Assembly: GCF_001553625.1 (NCBI RefSeq)
Contig: NZ_CP014230.1
Coordinates: forward strand, 1,302,001 to 1,366,000
Direction: 5' to 3'
Source: Desulfomicrobium orale DSM 12838
GTDB taxonomy: Bacteria > Desulfobacterota > Desulfovibrionia > Desulfovibrionales > Desulfomicrobiaceae
DNA length: 64,000 nt
Part shown: positions 1 to 7,995 of the stretch, piece by piece
How positions within the stretch are numbered: position 1 is the stretch's first letter
How the letters are laid out: each line of letters opens with the position of its first letter
The notes under the pieces: generated by a model
What the model was told of the DNA's origin: nothing
What the model saw: the letters and a program-made list of their open reading frames with translations, nothing else
The model's database searches: none
Program-made: the position numbers and the translations under genes

Positions 1-2
1 CG

Positions 3-533
3 CTGGTGCTGCGCGAGGATGCGCCTTTGCCGGAAAACGGAAGCCCTGCGCCCGGCTCCCGCAACGGGCCGCTCATGCGCATGGGCCTTTTCACCGCCCT
101 GGCCATAGGCATCCACAATTTTCCCGAAGGGCTGGCCACGTTTCTGTCCGCCCTGCAGGAGCCCGGTCTGGGGCTGGTCATCGCGGCGGCCATCGCCCTG
201 CACAACATTCCGGAGGGAATCAGCGTCGCCGTGCCCATCTACTACGCCACGGGCGACCGCAAAAAGGCTTTCCTCTGCTCCCTGACCAGCGGCCTGGCCG
301 AGCCCGTAGGCGCGGTCGCGGCCTATCTGGGGATTCTTCTCTTCTCCGGCGGCACGACTGTACCCGCGCATTTCATGGGAATACTCTTCGGCGGCGTGGC
401 CGGAATCATGGTCTATATCAGTCTGGACGAGCTGCTGCCCACCAGCCGGGCCTACGGCAAGGGGCACGACAGCCTGTTCGGTCTGGCGGGAGGCATGGCC
501 GTCATGGCCCTGAGCCTGCTGCTCATGCGCTGA
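3..533 (+). CDS. ZIP-family metal (zinc) transporter, C-terminal part
   Basis: The reading frame is open from the window edge, so the true start lies upstream and only about 176 C-terminal residues are seen. The protein is very hydrophobic. It carries the two ZIP metal-binding helices: [10 protein letters not shown], then [12 protein letters not shown] about 36 residues later. These are the paired HN-PEG motifs of the ZupT/ZIP transporters, which import divalent metals such as zinc across the inner membrane. The C-terminus has further membrane helices and ends with a short LLLMR tail. It lies 22 bp upstream of lgt on the same strand. Metal specificity cannot be read from the sequence. Confidence 0.9.
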   Translation: MVLREDAPLPENGSPAPGSRNGPLMRMGLFTALAIGIHNFPEGLATFLSALQEPGLGLVIAAAIALHNIPEGISVAVPIYYATGDRKKAFLCSLTSGLAEPVGAVAAYLGILLFSGGTTVPAHFMGILFGGVAGIMVYISLDELLPTSRAYGKGHDSLFGLAGGMAVMALSLLLMR

Positions 534-555
534 CTTCCGCTGTCAGAGAGTGATC

Positions 556-1320
556 ATGCTTCACTGGAACGCCGACCCTACGGCTTTTTCTCTGGGACCC
601 GTAAGCGTACGCTGGTACGGCATATTTTTCGCCGTCGCCTTCTGGCAGGGCCTCATATTCATGCGCCGGGCATACGTCCGCGCGGGGTATGACCCAGGGG
701 AAGCGGACCGGCTGTTCGGCTATATCGTGATCGGCGTGGTGGTCGGCGCGCGGCTCGGACACTGCCTGATTTACGAACCGGCCTTTTACCTTTCCCGTCC
801 GCTGGAGATACTCAAAATCTGGGAGGGCGGGCTGGCCAGCCACGGCGGAACCGCCGGTCTGGTTTTTGGCGCATGGCTGTTTTTCAAACGCTCCGGTCGG
901 GCCGATCCGTTCTGGCTGCTGGACCGGCTGAGCGTTCCGGCGGTTTTGGGGGGCATGTGCATCCGGCTGGGCAATTTCATGAATTCCGAAATCGTCGGCC
1001 TGCCTGCTGCCGTGCCCTGGGCCGTGATTTTCGAGCGGGTGGATTCATTGCCCAGGCACCCGGCGCAGCTTTATGAGGCTTTGGCCTACGGCGTGACCGC
1101 CTTGCTCCTTGGTGCTGTCTCCGGGAGCGAGGCTGGCCGACGCAAAGGGGTTCTGGCCGGATGGTGTCTGATTCTGGTTTTCGGCTCCCGCCTTGTCCTG
1201 GAATTTTTCAAAACCCCGCAAGCCGCTTATGAGGCGGATTTCACGCTGACGGTGGGGCAGTGGCTGAGCGTGCCCGTCATTCTGGCGGGATGCTGGCTGG
1301 TCCGGCGGCGTCCATCGTAA
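556..1320 (+). CDS. lgt: Prolipoprotein diacylglyceryl transferase
   Basis: Lgt transfers diacylglycerol from phosphatidylglycerol to the lipobox cysteine of prolipoproteins, the first step of lipoprotein maturation in the inner membrane. The 254-residue polytopic protein has the family signature (IRLGNFMNSEIVG) near residue 140, the HPAQLYEA motif near residue 172, an SHGG motif (LASHGGTAG) near residue 97 and RWYG near the N-terminus. Length is normal. I prefer the ATG at 556, preceded by GAGAG at a good distance, over the GTG at 550. It converges on tyrA, and no convincing terminator is visible between them. Confidence 0.95.
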   Translation: MLHWNADPTAFSLGPVSVRWYGIFFAVAFWQGLIFMRRAYVRAGYDPGEADRLFGYIVIGVVVGARLGHCLIYEPAFYLSRPLEILKIWEGGLASHGGTAGLVFGAWLFFKRSGRADPFWLLDRLSVPAVLGGMCIRLGNFMNSEIVGLPAAVPWAVIFERVDSLPRHPAQLYEALAYGVTALLLGAVSGSEAGRRKGVLAGWCLILVFGSRLVLEFFKTPQAAYEADFTLTVGQWLSVPVILAGCWLVRRRPS

Positions 1321-1400
1321 ACATTCTCTTTGGAGCCGTGTTTGCGGCAGCGGTCTGGCATTTCTTCGGGGAAAGACTGGCCATTTCCGGAGAAGCTTCT

Positions 1401-2177
1401 CTACTTTTTTTCTTCTTCTCCCCTGGTTTCCTGCCACCACAGCCGGGCTTTCTGGCTCAGAAGTTCCAGATCCCCGCCCGCAGCCACGTTGAGGTAGGAC
1501 CGGAACAGCCGCACGGCTTCCAGACTGCGTGGGTTGGCTTCGAACAGAGTGGTGAAGAGTTCCGCGTCCTGATTGATCATTTTGGCCGCCGCATCCACGC
1601 GCCGGGCAAGGGACGGGGTGAAGAAGCGCTCCATATCCCTGACTGACGGCACGGCGCACAGATAGGCCACGGTGGTTACGAAATTGAGCCCCTGCACATA
1701 GCTCATGGCCTGGTCGTGTTCTTCGGCGGTGGTGGTGAAGGTGGAAAATCCGAGGGCGCGGAAGAGGCGGCCGAGATCTTCAAGGGCCTTCCGGTCGCGT
1801 CCCGGCACCAGAGCCACACGCAGATCCGGTCCGGCCGTCTCCGGCCCGAACAGGGGATGAGTGCCCGCCACGGGCGTGTGCGTGGCCGCGAGCATGGTTT
1901 CCAGGGGTGCGATCTTGAGGGAGCAGATGTCGGCCAGAATCGTTTCCGGTGAGAGATGCGGAGCCACGACTGCCACCACTTCCCGCATGGCGGTGACGGG
2001 CACGCACAGAAGAACCAGATCGGCGCCGCTTACGGCCTGGGGCAGGGCATCGGCGTCCAATGGATGATCGAATTCCTCCACTCGGTGTCCGGCGCGGCGG
2101 AAGGTCGTGACGAAGCGGCGGCCCATCTGCCCTCTGGCGCCGATCACCACCATGCGGGAGGGCACGTCAAAGCGCAT
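1401..2177 (-). CDS. tyrA: Prephenate dehydrogenase
   Basis: The enzyme oxidatively decarboxylates prephenate to 4-hydroxyphenylpyruvate for tyrosine synthesis. The N-terminus carries a Rossmann NAD(P) motif (VVIGARGQMGRRF), followed by DLVLLCVPV and the conserved HPLFGPE segment at about residues 107-113. The all-alpha C-terminal domain contains the HDQAMSYVQGLNF stretch. It is 258 residues, short for the family but complete, with no chorismate mutase or ACT domain attached. It is the last gene of the minus-strand aromatic operon, and its start overlaps the end of aroA by about 11 bp, which suggests translational coupling. Confidence 0.92.
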   Translation of the reverse strand: MRFDVPSRMVVIGARGQMGRRFVTTFRRAGHRVEEFDHPLDADALPQAVSGADLVLLCVPVTAMREVVAVVAPHLSPETILADICSLKIAPLETMLAATHTPVAGTHPLFGPETAGPDLRVALVPGRDRKALEDLGRLFRALGFSTFTTTAEEHDQAMSYVQGLNFVTTVAYLCAVPSVRDMERFFTPSLARRVDAAAKMINQDAELFTTLFEANPRSLEAVRLFRSYLNVAAGGDLELLSQKARLWWQETRGEEEKK

Positions 2178-3495
2178 GGGGCACTCCGTTGGCCCGGCGG
2201 ATCAGCGCCCACGCCGTCCAGAAATCCGGGAAAGATTTGGCCACGCAGGCCGGGTTGTCCAGGCTTACCGCCACACCGCCCAGTTCCAGAAGCGAGAGGC
2301 TCATGGCCATGCGATGGTCGCCGTGAGCGGAGAGCTTTGCGCGCGTGCGAAACGGCCCGCCGCGAACGGCCATGCCGTCGGCCCGGGCCGTGATATCCAC
2401 TCCGGCCTTGGACAGCTCCGCCACCGGAGCCTGGATGCGGTCGCATTCCTTGATGGCGAGGTGCGCGGCCCCGGAAATGACGGTTTCCCCCCGGGCGAAG
2501 GCTGCCACGGCTGCCACCGTGGGCACGATGTCCGGGCAGGCGTTCATGTTCACGTCCACGCCGTGCAGGGCCGAAGGAAAGACCGTTACTTCGTCTTTAT
2601 CCCACAGCACGCGCGCGCCCATGCGTTCCAGAATGTCCACCATGAAGCGGTCGCCCTGGGCCGAATCGCGGCGTAGCCCGGTGACCGTGACCGGCACCCT
2701 GCCCACCGTTCCGGCGGCCAGAAAATAGGAGGCGTTGGACCAGTCGCCCTCGATGCGCATGTTTCTGGCCCGGTACGGTCCGGGATTCACCAGAAAGCGG
2801 ATGTCTGCGGGCTCTGCCCCGGCGGCCCCCGAAACATGAGGGCAAGGCCGCCAGCCGCTGCCTGCGCGGAGCTCCACGGCCGCTTCCGCGCCGAAAGCGT
2901 CCATCATGTCCAGGGTCAGGGCCACGTAGGGCCATGAGGCGGTGGACCGTCCGGTCAGGGTGATGACCGTTCTGGACCGGGCCAGAGGTGCGGCCAGAAG
3001 TAGGCCCGACAGGTACTGGCTGCTCTGTTCCGGATTGATGGGCGTTTCCCCGCCGGAAAGGCCCTGCCCGGCGATGGTCAGGGGCGGGTATCCGGTTTTT
3101 TCCTCGAAGATCACATTCACGCCCTGGGAAACGAGAGCGTCGGTCAGATGGGATATGGGCCGCTCGTGCATGCGTTCTTCGCCGTGGATGCGCCATTTGC
3201 CCGGAAAAGCTGCCGCCACGGCGGCCATAAGGCGGCAGGTGGTACCGGATTCACCCACGTTCAGGGATACGGCCGCGCCGGAAGCCGGACCTGGGACCGT
3301 ACCCCGCACCAGCAGGCCGCCGTGGCAGGGTTCCAGTTCCACTCCGAGGGCGCGCAGGCATTCCTTGGTGCGGCTCAGATCCTGGCTGTCCAGCAGTCCT
3401 TCCAGGATGGAGTCGCCGGAAGCCAGAGCCGCGCAGATGAGAGCTCTGTGCGACAGGGATTTGGATGGCGGAGCGGCTATGCGAACGGGGTTCAT
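2167..3495 (-). CDS. aroA: 3-phosphoshikimate 1-carboxyvinyltransferase (EPSP synthase)
   Basis: EPSP synthase joins phosphoenolpyruvate to shikimate 3-phosphate, the sixth step of the shikimate pathway. The 442-residue protein shows the expected signatures: PPSKSLSHRAL near the N-terminus with the catalytic lysine, NVGESGTTCRL near residue 75, IKECDRIQAP, and DHRMAMSLSL near the C-terminus. The start chosen is the ATG at 3495, because the extra upstream residues in frame lie inside the previous gene. That ATG overlaps the stop of the chorismate mutase gene (ATGA), so the two are coupled. Contrast the EPSPS-like domain at about 21.1-22.5 kb, which lacks these residues. Confidence 0.96.
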   Translation of the reverse strand: MNPVRIAAPPSKSLSHRALICAALASGDSILEGLLDSQDLSRTKECLRALGVELEPCHGGLLVRGTVPGPASGAAVSLNVGESGTTCRLMAAVAAAFPGKWRIHGEERMHERPISHLTDALVSQGVNVIFEEKTGYPPLTIAGQGLSGGETPINPEQSSQYLSGLLLAAPLARSRTVITLTGRSTASWPYVALTLDMMDAFGAEAAVELRAGSGWRPCPHVSGAAGAEPADIRFLVNPGPYRARNMRIEGDWSNASYFLAAGTVGRVPVTVTGLRRDSAQGDRFMVDILERMGARVLWDKDEVTVFPSALHGVDVNMNACPDIVPTVAAVAAFARGETVISGAAHLAIKECDRIQAPVAELSKAGVDITARADGMAVRGGPFRTRAKLSAHGDHRMAMSLSLLELGGVAVSLDNPACVAKSFPDFWTAWALIRRANGVPHAL

Positions 3496-3995
3496 GCGTC
3501 CTCCTGCCCATGCGGCAGCAGGCCGGCTGTACACACGTGGTACGGCACAGTCCTGTTGCTCTGCGCAGAATTTTTTTGGGTAATGGCATCTAGGCCGGCT
3601 TTGCGTGAATCCGCAGCCAGAAAGACCCCTCGTGGGGTAGTTTGGGGTGCGGAGTCCGCGGATCGTCCCAGATGCTCCAGATCAAGTTGATGGACGGGCA
3701 GGTCCCCTGGGTTGGGACAGGTTTTTACCAGTCGCCGTTGCAGAGCGCGCGACGAAGAGAAGATCTCCCGATAGATAGAGCGCAGGTGTTCCTCGGGAAT
3801 GGGGCCGCGATTCAGTCGGGTCAGCCGGGTCAGTATCACCTTTTCCCTGGATGGCCTGAACACCGCTGCCGAGGCTGCGGCCTTGATCCGCCCCGCCTCT
3901 AGGCTCAGGGCCGCGCGCTGGTTCAGAAGTTCCACAATACGCTTGTCCAGAGCGTCGATTCGCTTCCGGATTTCAGTCAGCTGGTCGGCAATCAT
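3492..3995 (-). CDS. Chorismate mutase (AroQ type), lacking a prephenate dehydratase domain
   Basis: Residues 1-85 are an AroQ-class chorismate mutase domain. It has the typical pattern of an early arginine (EIRKRID), then ALDKRIVELLNQRAAL, then a lysine at IKAA, and ends with YREIFSSSRALQ. Known relatives in this operon position in Desulfovibrio are bifunctional P-proteins with a C-terminal prephenate dehydratase domain. Here only about 80 residues follow, and they show none of the dehydratase motifs (no GPEGTFS, no TRF, no ESRP). The tail is unlike any domain I recognise. It is coupled to aroA by ATGA and follows DHQ synthase II by only 5 bp. The ATG at 3995 was chosen because the open frame upstream lies within the previous gene. 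Confidence 0.85.
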   Translation of the reverse strand: MIADQLTEIRKRIDALDKRIVELLNQRAALSLEAGRIKAAASAAVFRPSREKVILTRLTRLNRGPIPEEHLRSIYREIFSSSRALQRRLVKTCPNPGDLPVHQLDLEHLGRSADSAPQTTPRGVFLAADSRKAGLDAITQKNSAQSNRTVPYHVCTAGLLPHGQEDA

Positions 3996-4000
3996 AGGTG

Positions 4001-4969
4001 TTACTCCCTGATGTCTTCGTCGATGCGCATGCCGAAATGCCGTCCCGCCTGGTCCGTGCGGCAGAGCACCGTATCGCCCGTGGCCAGATCGACCACGCTG
4101 ACCGGCGCGCCGTCGGCCCGGACCAGTCGGATGGTCTCGGCGTTCTGCAGGAAAACGGCGCCGGTTCTGTCGCCGCATCGGGCCTCGATGAGCAGCATGG
4201 GCCGGACCTCGGTTTTGCAGCGGCCCACGGTGGCCAGGGTGGTGGAGCCGTCGGCGGCCGCGAGCAGGACTTCCGTCCCGGCGCGCAGCTCTTCCAGATA
4301 GGAGGTTCTGTCGCCGGGCATGACGGCATAGGCGTGCACGGCCCCGGCGTTGATCCTGAACGGCCGGGGAGCCACATAAGGATTGGATTCCGTTTCCGCG
4401 TTGACCAGAAAGGTGAAGGCGCTGGAGTTGCCCACCAGCATTCCCTGGCCGGACCGCATCAGGGTCATGGTGTCCACGCAGACGCGGTGGCCGAGACCGG
4501 CCGGGGTAATGGCCGTGATCGTGGCCGTTTCCAGCGGCAGAACACCCTGGCTGAGCTTCAGCTCGCGGACAATGCTCTTCAGGTCGCCCGCGCCTTGGGG
4601 TGTGACGACGACGGTGGCCACACCCCGCTCCAGAATGCCGGCGGCAAGCCTGGCCCTGTCCAGCCCCGCCGCCTCCACGGCCAGCCCGCCGGACTGGGCC
4701 AGAATGTTCTCCACGGGAATGATCTCCCAGCCCTCGCGCAGGATCACGGTCCGGCCCTGAGCGAGCAGCCGTACGGTCTCTTCTTCATCGGACTTGTCCT
4801 TGAGGGCGACGAATTCCAGTTCCCCGGCGTCCAGAACGGGAATCTTGCTCAGAGCCCGCACTGCCTCCAGATGTTCGGCCTCGGCGATGACGGCGTCCAC
4901 CCCGGATTCCAGAGCCAGGGTGACTTCGCCCTTGTCGAAGGGCACGGCTTCAAAAAAGATTTTTTTCAT
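4001..4969 (-). CDS. 3-dehydroquinate synthase II (archaeal-type)
   Basis: This family makes 3-dehydroquinate from 2-amino-3,7-dideoxy-D-threo-hept-6-ulosonate (ADTH) by NAD-dependent oxidative deamination, replacing AroB. It was characterised in methanogens and is also found in Desulfovibrio. The 322-residue protein begins MKKIFFEAVPFDKGEVTLAL and contains EWEIIPVEN-like (REGWEIIPVENI) and KTEVRPMLLIEA segments typical of DHQ synthase II. The ATG at 4969 matches the usual family start; the further upstream frame is a shadow of the preceding gene. It follows ADTH synthase by 34 bp, so the two consecutive pathway steps sit side by side. Confidence 0.92.
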   Translation of the reverse strand: MKKIFFEAVPFDKGEVTLALESGVDAVIAEAEHLEAVRALSKIPVLDAGELEFVALKDKSDEEETVRLLAQGRTVILREGWEIIPVENILAQSGGLAVEAAGLDRARLAAGILERGVATVVVTPQGAGDLKSIVRELKLSQGVLPLETATITAITPAGLGHRVCVDTMTLMRSGQGMLVGNSSAFTFLVNAETESNPYVAPRPFRINAGAVHAYAVMPGDRTSYLEELRAGTEVLLAAADGSTTLATVGRCKTEVRPMLLIEARCGDRTGAVFLQNAETIRLVRADGAPVSVVDLATGDTVLCRTDQAGRHFGMRIDEDIRE

Positions 4970-5003
4970 GGCGTTTCTCCAGGCGTCAGCCCGACTTCGG
5001 CGC

Positions 5004-5810
5004 CTAGACGGCGTTTTCCTCGAACAGGGCCAGAGCCTGATCCACGGAGTAGTCCAGATGCACCACGCTGTGCAGAGCCCGCACCAGCCGGGCCGGGTCC
5101 TCGGCCTGGAAGATATTGCGCCCCATGGACAGCCCCGCGCCGCCGGCGGTGATGGAGTCGTGGGCCATTTGCAGGATTTCTCTGGGCGAGTCCATGCGCG
5201 GCCCGCCGGCAATGACCACGGGAACGCAGCAGCTTTCGGTCACTCTGGAGAAGGATTCGGGATCGCCGGTGTAGGCCACTTTGATCACGTCGGCGCCCAG
5301 CTCCACGCCCAGACGGGCGCAGTGAGCCACGGTGAACGCGTCCCATTCAGACTTCACCTTGGGGCCGCGGGCATAGACCATGGCCAGGAGCGGAATGCCC
5401 CATTCAGCGCAGGATGCGGACACCCGTCCCATGTCCCGGAGCATGTCCCGCTCCGATTCGTCACCCAGGTTCAGATGCACGGACACGGCATCGGCTCCGA
5501 GCTTGATGCCTTCCTCCACCGTACCCACCAGAACCTTGGCGTTGGGGAAAGGAGACAGGCTGGTGCTGGCGGAAAGATGGATGATGAGTCCGATGTCCCG
5601 GCCGTGCCTGCGGTGTCCGCACCGGGCCAGTCCCTTGTGCATGAGCACGGCGTTGGCTCCGCCTTCGGCCACCTTGTCTACGGTGACCCGTGTGTCCACC
5701 AGCCCGTCGATGGGGCCCACCGTGGTGCCGTGATCCAGGGGCACGATGATGGTTCTCTCCGTGTTACGGTTGAAAATTCGCTCCAGCCGGATACTCTTTC
5801 CCATGTGCAT
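5004..5810 (-). CDS. 2-amino-3,7-dideoxy-D-threo-hept-6-ulosonate synthase (class I aldolase family)
   Basis: This 268-residue protein belongs to the DeoC/LacD-like class I aldolase family that includes fructose-bisphosphate aldolase and ADTH synthase. It shows [17 protein letters not shown] near residue 20, a Schiff-base lysine candidate in [11 protein letters not shown], and a phosphate-binding [10 protein letters not shown] segment. Next to DHQ synthase II the ADTH synthase role is strongly preferred over glycolytic aldolase: it would join aspartate semialdehyde to a 6-deoxy-5-ketofructose phosphate. The ATG at 5810 has a strong AGGAG 8-9 bases upstream. It is the first enzyme gene of the operon and lies just downstream of a candidate transcription attenuator (see leader entries). 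Confidence 0.9.
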   Translation of the reverse strand: MHMGKSIRLERIFNRNTERTIIVPLDHGTTVGPIDGLVDTRVTVDKVAEGGANAVLMHKGLARCGHRRHGRDIGLIIHLSASTSLSPFPNAKVLVGTVEEGIKLGADAVSVHLNLGDESERDMLRDMGRVSASCAEWGIPLLAMVYARGPKVKSEWDAFTVAHCARLGVELGADVIKVAYTGDPESFSRVTESCCVPVVIAGGPRMDSPREILQMAHDSITAGGAGLSMGRNIFQAEDPARLVRALHSVVHLDYSVDQALALFEENAV

Positions 5811-5847
5811 GATCGTCTCTCCTTAAATAATGAATTTCCGGCGGCGA

Positions 5848-5880
5848 AGAAAAAGGGCCGCCGGCGGTTGCCTGCGGCCC
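5848..5880 (-). terminator. Attenuator terminator of the aromatic operon
   Basis: On the minus strand GGGCCGC pairs with GCGGCCC. After one A/G mismatch the stem continues with GGC/GCC around an AACC loop, and TTTTTCTT follows. This is a strong intrinsic terminator placed between the leader peptide and the ADTH synthase start. Its 5' arm and loop (GGCAACCGCC, 5863-5872) can instead pair with GGCGTTGCC (5914-5922) in the last leader codons, with one bulged base. That is the alternative pairing expected of an antiterminator. Confidence 0.8.
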
Positions 5881-5909
5881 TCTAATGCTTTGCTCGTGTC
5901 GGAAAAAGA

Positions 5910-5999
5910 TTACGGCAACGCCTCCGGACCACAGGAATTGCGACAGTAATAATCGTAAACAAATACGTATGAATTTTGTGTGAACATGGAGCTTCTCAT
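5910..5999 (-). CDS. Phe/Tyr-rich leader peptide of the aromatic operon
   Basis: A 29-codon frame starts at the ATG at 5999 and stops with TAA at 5910-5912. Phe is at codons 6 and 13 and Tyr at codons 11, 15, 17 and 18, so six of thirteen consecutive codons (6-18) are aromatic. No Trp codon is present. The frame ends 30 bases before the terminator hairpin. A ribosome stalled on the Tyr/Phe codons would leave GGCGTTGCC (codons 26-29) free to form the antiterminator, whereas a ribosome reaching the stop would cover it and allow termination. No good ribosome-binding site is visible; an internal ATG at codon 5 is an alternative start. Confidence 0.72.
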   Translation of the reverse strand: MRSSMFTQNSYVFVYDYYCRNSCGPEALP

Positions 6000-6013
6000 A
6001 ATGGAGTTGTACC

Positions 6014-6039
6014 TATGCGCCGCTGTCGGAGGCTGTCAA
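6014..6039 (-). promoter_or_regulatory. Candidate promoter of the aromatic operon leader
   Basis: On the minus strand a perfect TTGACA (6034-6039) is followed after about 16-18 bases by a weak CATAGG/TAGGTA -10 region. Transcription would begin a few bases before the leader ATG at 5999, giving a very short untranslated leader. The -35 is convincing and the -10 is not. Confidence 0.45.
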
Positions 6040-6193
6040 GAAATAATCCGGTATGTTAAAAGATTTCATCCCGCCGGTCCGTTGGTCCGGGTCGGCCTCC
6101 GGAGCTTGCCGCCTGGACAGGCAGAGCATAGTGCGGAGCGAAAGGGAAACTCTGGGCCGTGGAGATCGCGGCCAGAAGACCATGGAGACGCCC

Positions 6194-6610
6194 ATGACCA
6201 CCGGAAAGGAACTGTCCAAGGTCGTCCGGAAACTCTGCCTGTGCTGCCAGGGGCAAAGCTGGAAGCTGGTCCGGGAGTGCGCCCAGAAGGGATGCTCCCT
6301 GCATGTCTTCCGGGACGGCGCAGCCGATGACGATGTCCTGCGTCCGGCCCTGGACGCCTTTTGTCTGGCCTGCGCGGGGAGTCCGGAAGAGGTGCTTCAC
6401 TGTCCGGCGGGACAGGCCATGGGCTCCCAGCCGCCCTGTCCGGCTCATCCTTTCCGGCCCGGCGCGCCGAGGCAGCGGCTCCGGACGCTGCCCGGTCTGG
6501 TGACGCGGGAAGCTTCGCCCGCCCCGGACGCGCGCCCGGCCGGAGAAGCTGAGGCCGCGACGGCGCTCTTCCCGCTGGAATTTTTGGCTCCCGAAGCGCC
6601 GGATATCTGA
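6194..6610 (+). CDS. Small cysteine-rich protein of unknown function
   Basis: 138 residues. The N-terminal third holds paired cysteines in the order LCLCCQG, RECAQKGCSLHVFRDG and FCLACAG, suggestive of a zinc- or metal-binding knuckle; a CPAHPFRPG segment follows. Short proteins with a C-x2-C, CPxxxCPLYPFR-like pattern are common in Desulfovibrio, but I know of no assigned function. The ATG at 6194 is preferred because GGAG stands 6 bases upstream; an ATG at 6182 is also possible. It is divergent from the aromatic operon leader, with about 150 bp between. The C-terminal third is Pro/Ala-rich and probably unstructured. Confidence 0.6.
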   Translation: MTTGKELSKVVRKLCLCCQGQSWKLVRECAQKGCSLHVFRDGAADDDVLRPALDAFCLACAGSPEEVLHCPAGQAMGSQPPCPAHPFRPGAPRQRLRTLPGLVTREASPAPDARPAGEAEAATALFPLEFLAPEAPDI

Positions 6611-6654
6611 ATCGGACGGCGGTCTGGATTCCGTAACAGCATCAGAGGACACAC

Positions 6655-7995
6655 ATGAGCAGATTCGACAGAAAAACCAGAGCCAGGCTGGACGCCTGGA
6701 CAAAGGCCGGGCTGATCTCCTCCGGGCAGGCCGCAGCCATTGACGCCTATGAAGAGGCCCGCAGCGGACCGTCCTGGGGAATCCTGGTCTTTGCGGGCTT
6801 CGGCGCGCTGGCGCTGGGCCTGGGCGTTATTTTGCTGTTCGCCTACAATTGGGAAAAGATGCATAAATTCGCCAAGCTGGGCGTCATTTTCGGAGGGCTC
6901 GCCCTGGCTCACGGCGCGGGCTTGTGGCTGCGCCGGGAAAATCGTCCCCTCTTGGCCGAGACGGCCCACCTTGTGGGAACCATGCTCTTCGGCGCAGGCA
7001 TTTTTCTGGTGGCGCAGATATACCATGTCTCCGCTCATTACCCTGACGCCTTCCTGATCTGGGCTCTCGGGGCGCTCCTTCTGACCTGGGTTCTGCCCTC
7101 GGTTCAGCAGGGCTGGCTGGCCTCGGGGCTGCTCTGCGTCTGGGCCTTTTCGGAATACATCTCCTACGATGCCAGAATGGCCGCCGCTCCGCTTCTGGTG
7201 TTCGCGGGCACGGGCCTTCCGGCCTGGAAGCTGCGCTCTCCGGCTCTGCTCACGGCTTCGGCCCTGTGCACCACCCTCACCGCCATGGCGGGCATTGTCG
7301 TGAGCGATGAAACCATTTTCATGATTCTGCTGTCCATGGCCGTGCTCTTCGCTGCTCTGGGCTGGCTGCTCCGGCGGCGCGGGGACTTCCCGCAGGCTTC
7401 GGCTGTTTTCAGAAACGTGAGCCTTGCGTTGTACCTCCCCTTGATGTTCGTCTTGAGCTTTTACGACATGGGCAGATTTCTCCTGCCTGAAGCCGGGTTC
7501 TGGCAGGATGAGCCGTTCGTTCTCTGGGGCCGGCTGGCCGCGCTCCTGCTGGCAAGCGCCGTACTGGGCGGCTGGGCCGTGTGGCAGGCCGTGCGCCGGG
7601 ACGAAGCGGGAACCGCCGCCTGCCGCGTGCATCTGCTGCTGCCCATCGCGGTGTATGCGGTCTATCTGTTGCTGGCTCTGGTTTTTTCCGCAGACCTGCC
7701 TGGTTTGGAACAGTCATACACGGTTTGGGTGATTCTGGCCGCGCTGGGCAGTCTGGCCTTTCTCCATCATGCCGTGTTGGGACTATGGGTCGGCTCGCGC
7801 GAAACCCGGCCCTGGCTGGTGGCGGGAAGCGCCCTGCTGCTGACCGCATGGGTCTTCGTACGGTTTGGCGATCTGTTTGAGAACCTGCTGGCGAGGGGCG
7901 CGGCTTTTCTGGTCCTGTCCGGGGCTCTTTTCTTCATTGCGGCCATGTATCACCGCCAGCGGCGGGAAGCGGCCGCCGGGAGGAACGCGTCATGA
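6655..7995 (+). CDS. DUF2157 family integral membrane protein
   Basis: 446 residues. A short cytoplasmic N-terminus contains the DUF2157 pattern (DAWTKAGLISSGQAAAIDAYE), followed by roughly a dozen hydrophobic segments from residue 43 to the end. Function is not established for the family. Its stop overlaps the start of the next gene by four bases (ATGA). The pairing of DUF2157 with a GDYXXLXY protein recurs in many bacteria and suggests that the two products work together in the envelope. The ATG at 6655 has an AGAGGA 7-12 bases upstream. Confidence 0.85.
   Translation: MSRFDRKTRARLDAWTKAGLISSGQAAAIDAYEEARSGPSWGILVFAGFGALALGLGVILLFAYNWEKMHKFAKLGVIFGGLALAHGAGLWLRRENRPLLAETAHLVGTMLFGAGIFLVAQIYHVSAHYPDAFLIWALGALLLTWVLPSVQQGWLASGLLCVWAFSEYISYDARMAAAPLLVFAGTGLPAWKLRSPALLTASALCTTLTAMAGIVVSDETIFMILLSMAVLFAALGWLLRRRGDFPQASAVFRNVSLALYLPLMFVLSFYDMGRFLLPEAGFWQDEPFVLWGRLAALLLASAVLGGWAVWQAVRRDEAGTAACRVHLLLPIAVYAVYLLLALVFSADLPGLEQSYTVWVILAALGSLAFLHHAVLGLWVGSRETRPWLVAGSALLLTAWVFVRFGDLFENLLARGAAFLVLSGALFFIAAMYHRQRREAAAGRNAS

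Noticed and set aside
1321-1400. Terminator between lgt and tyrA (GAGAAGCTTCTC followed by a T run)
   Set aside because: The dyad has no loop to fold on itself and the T run is displaced by several bases; too weak to list.
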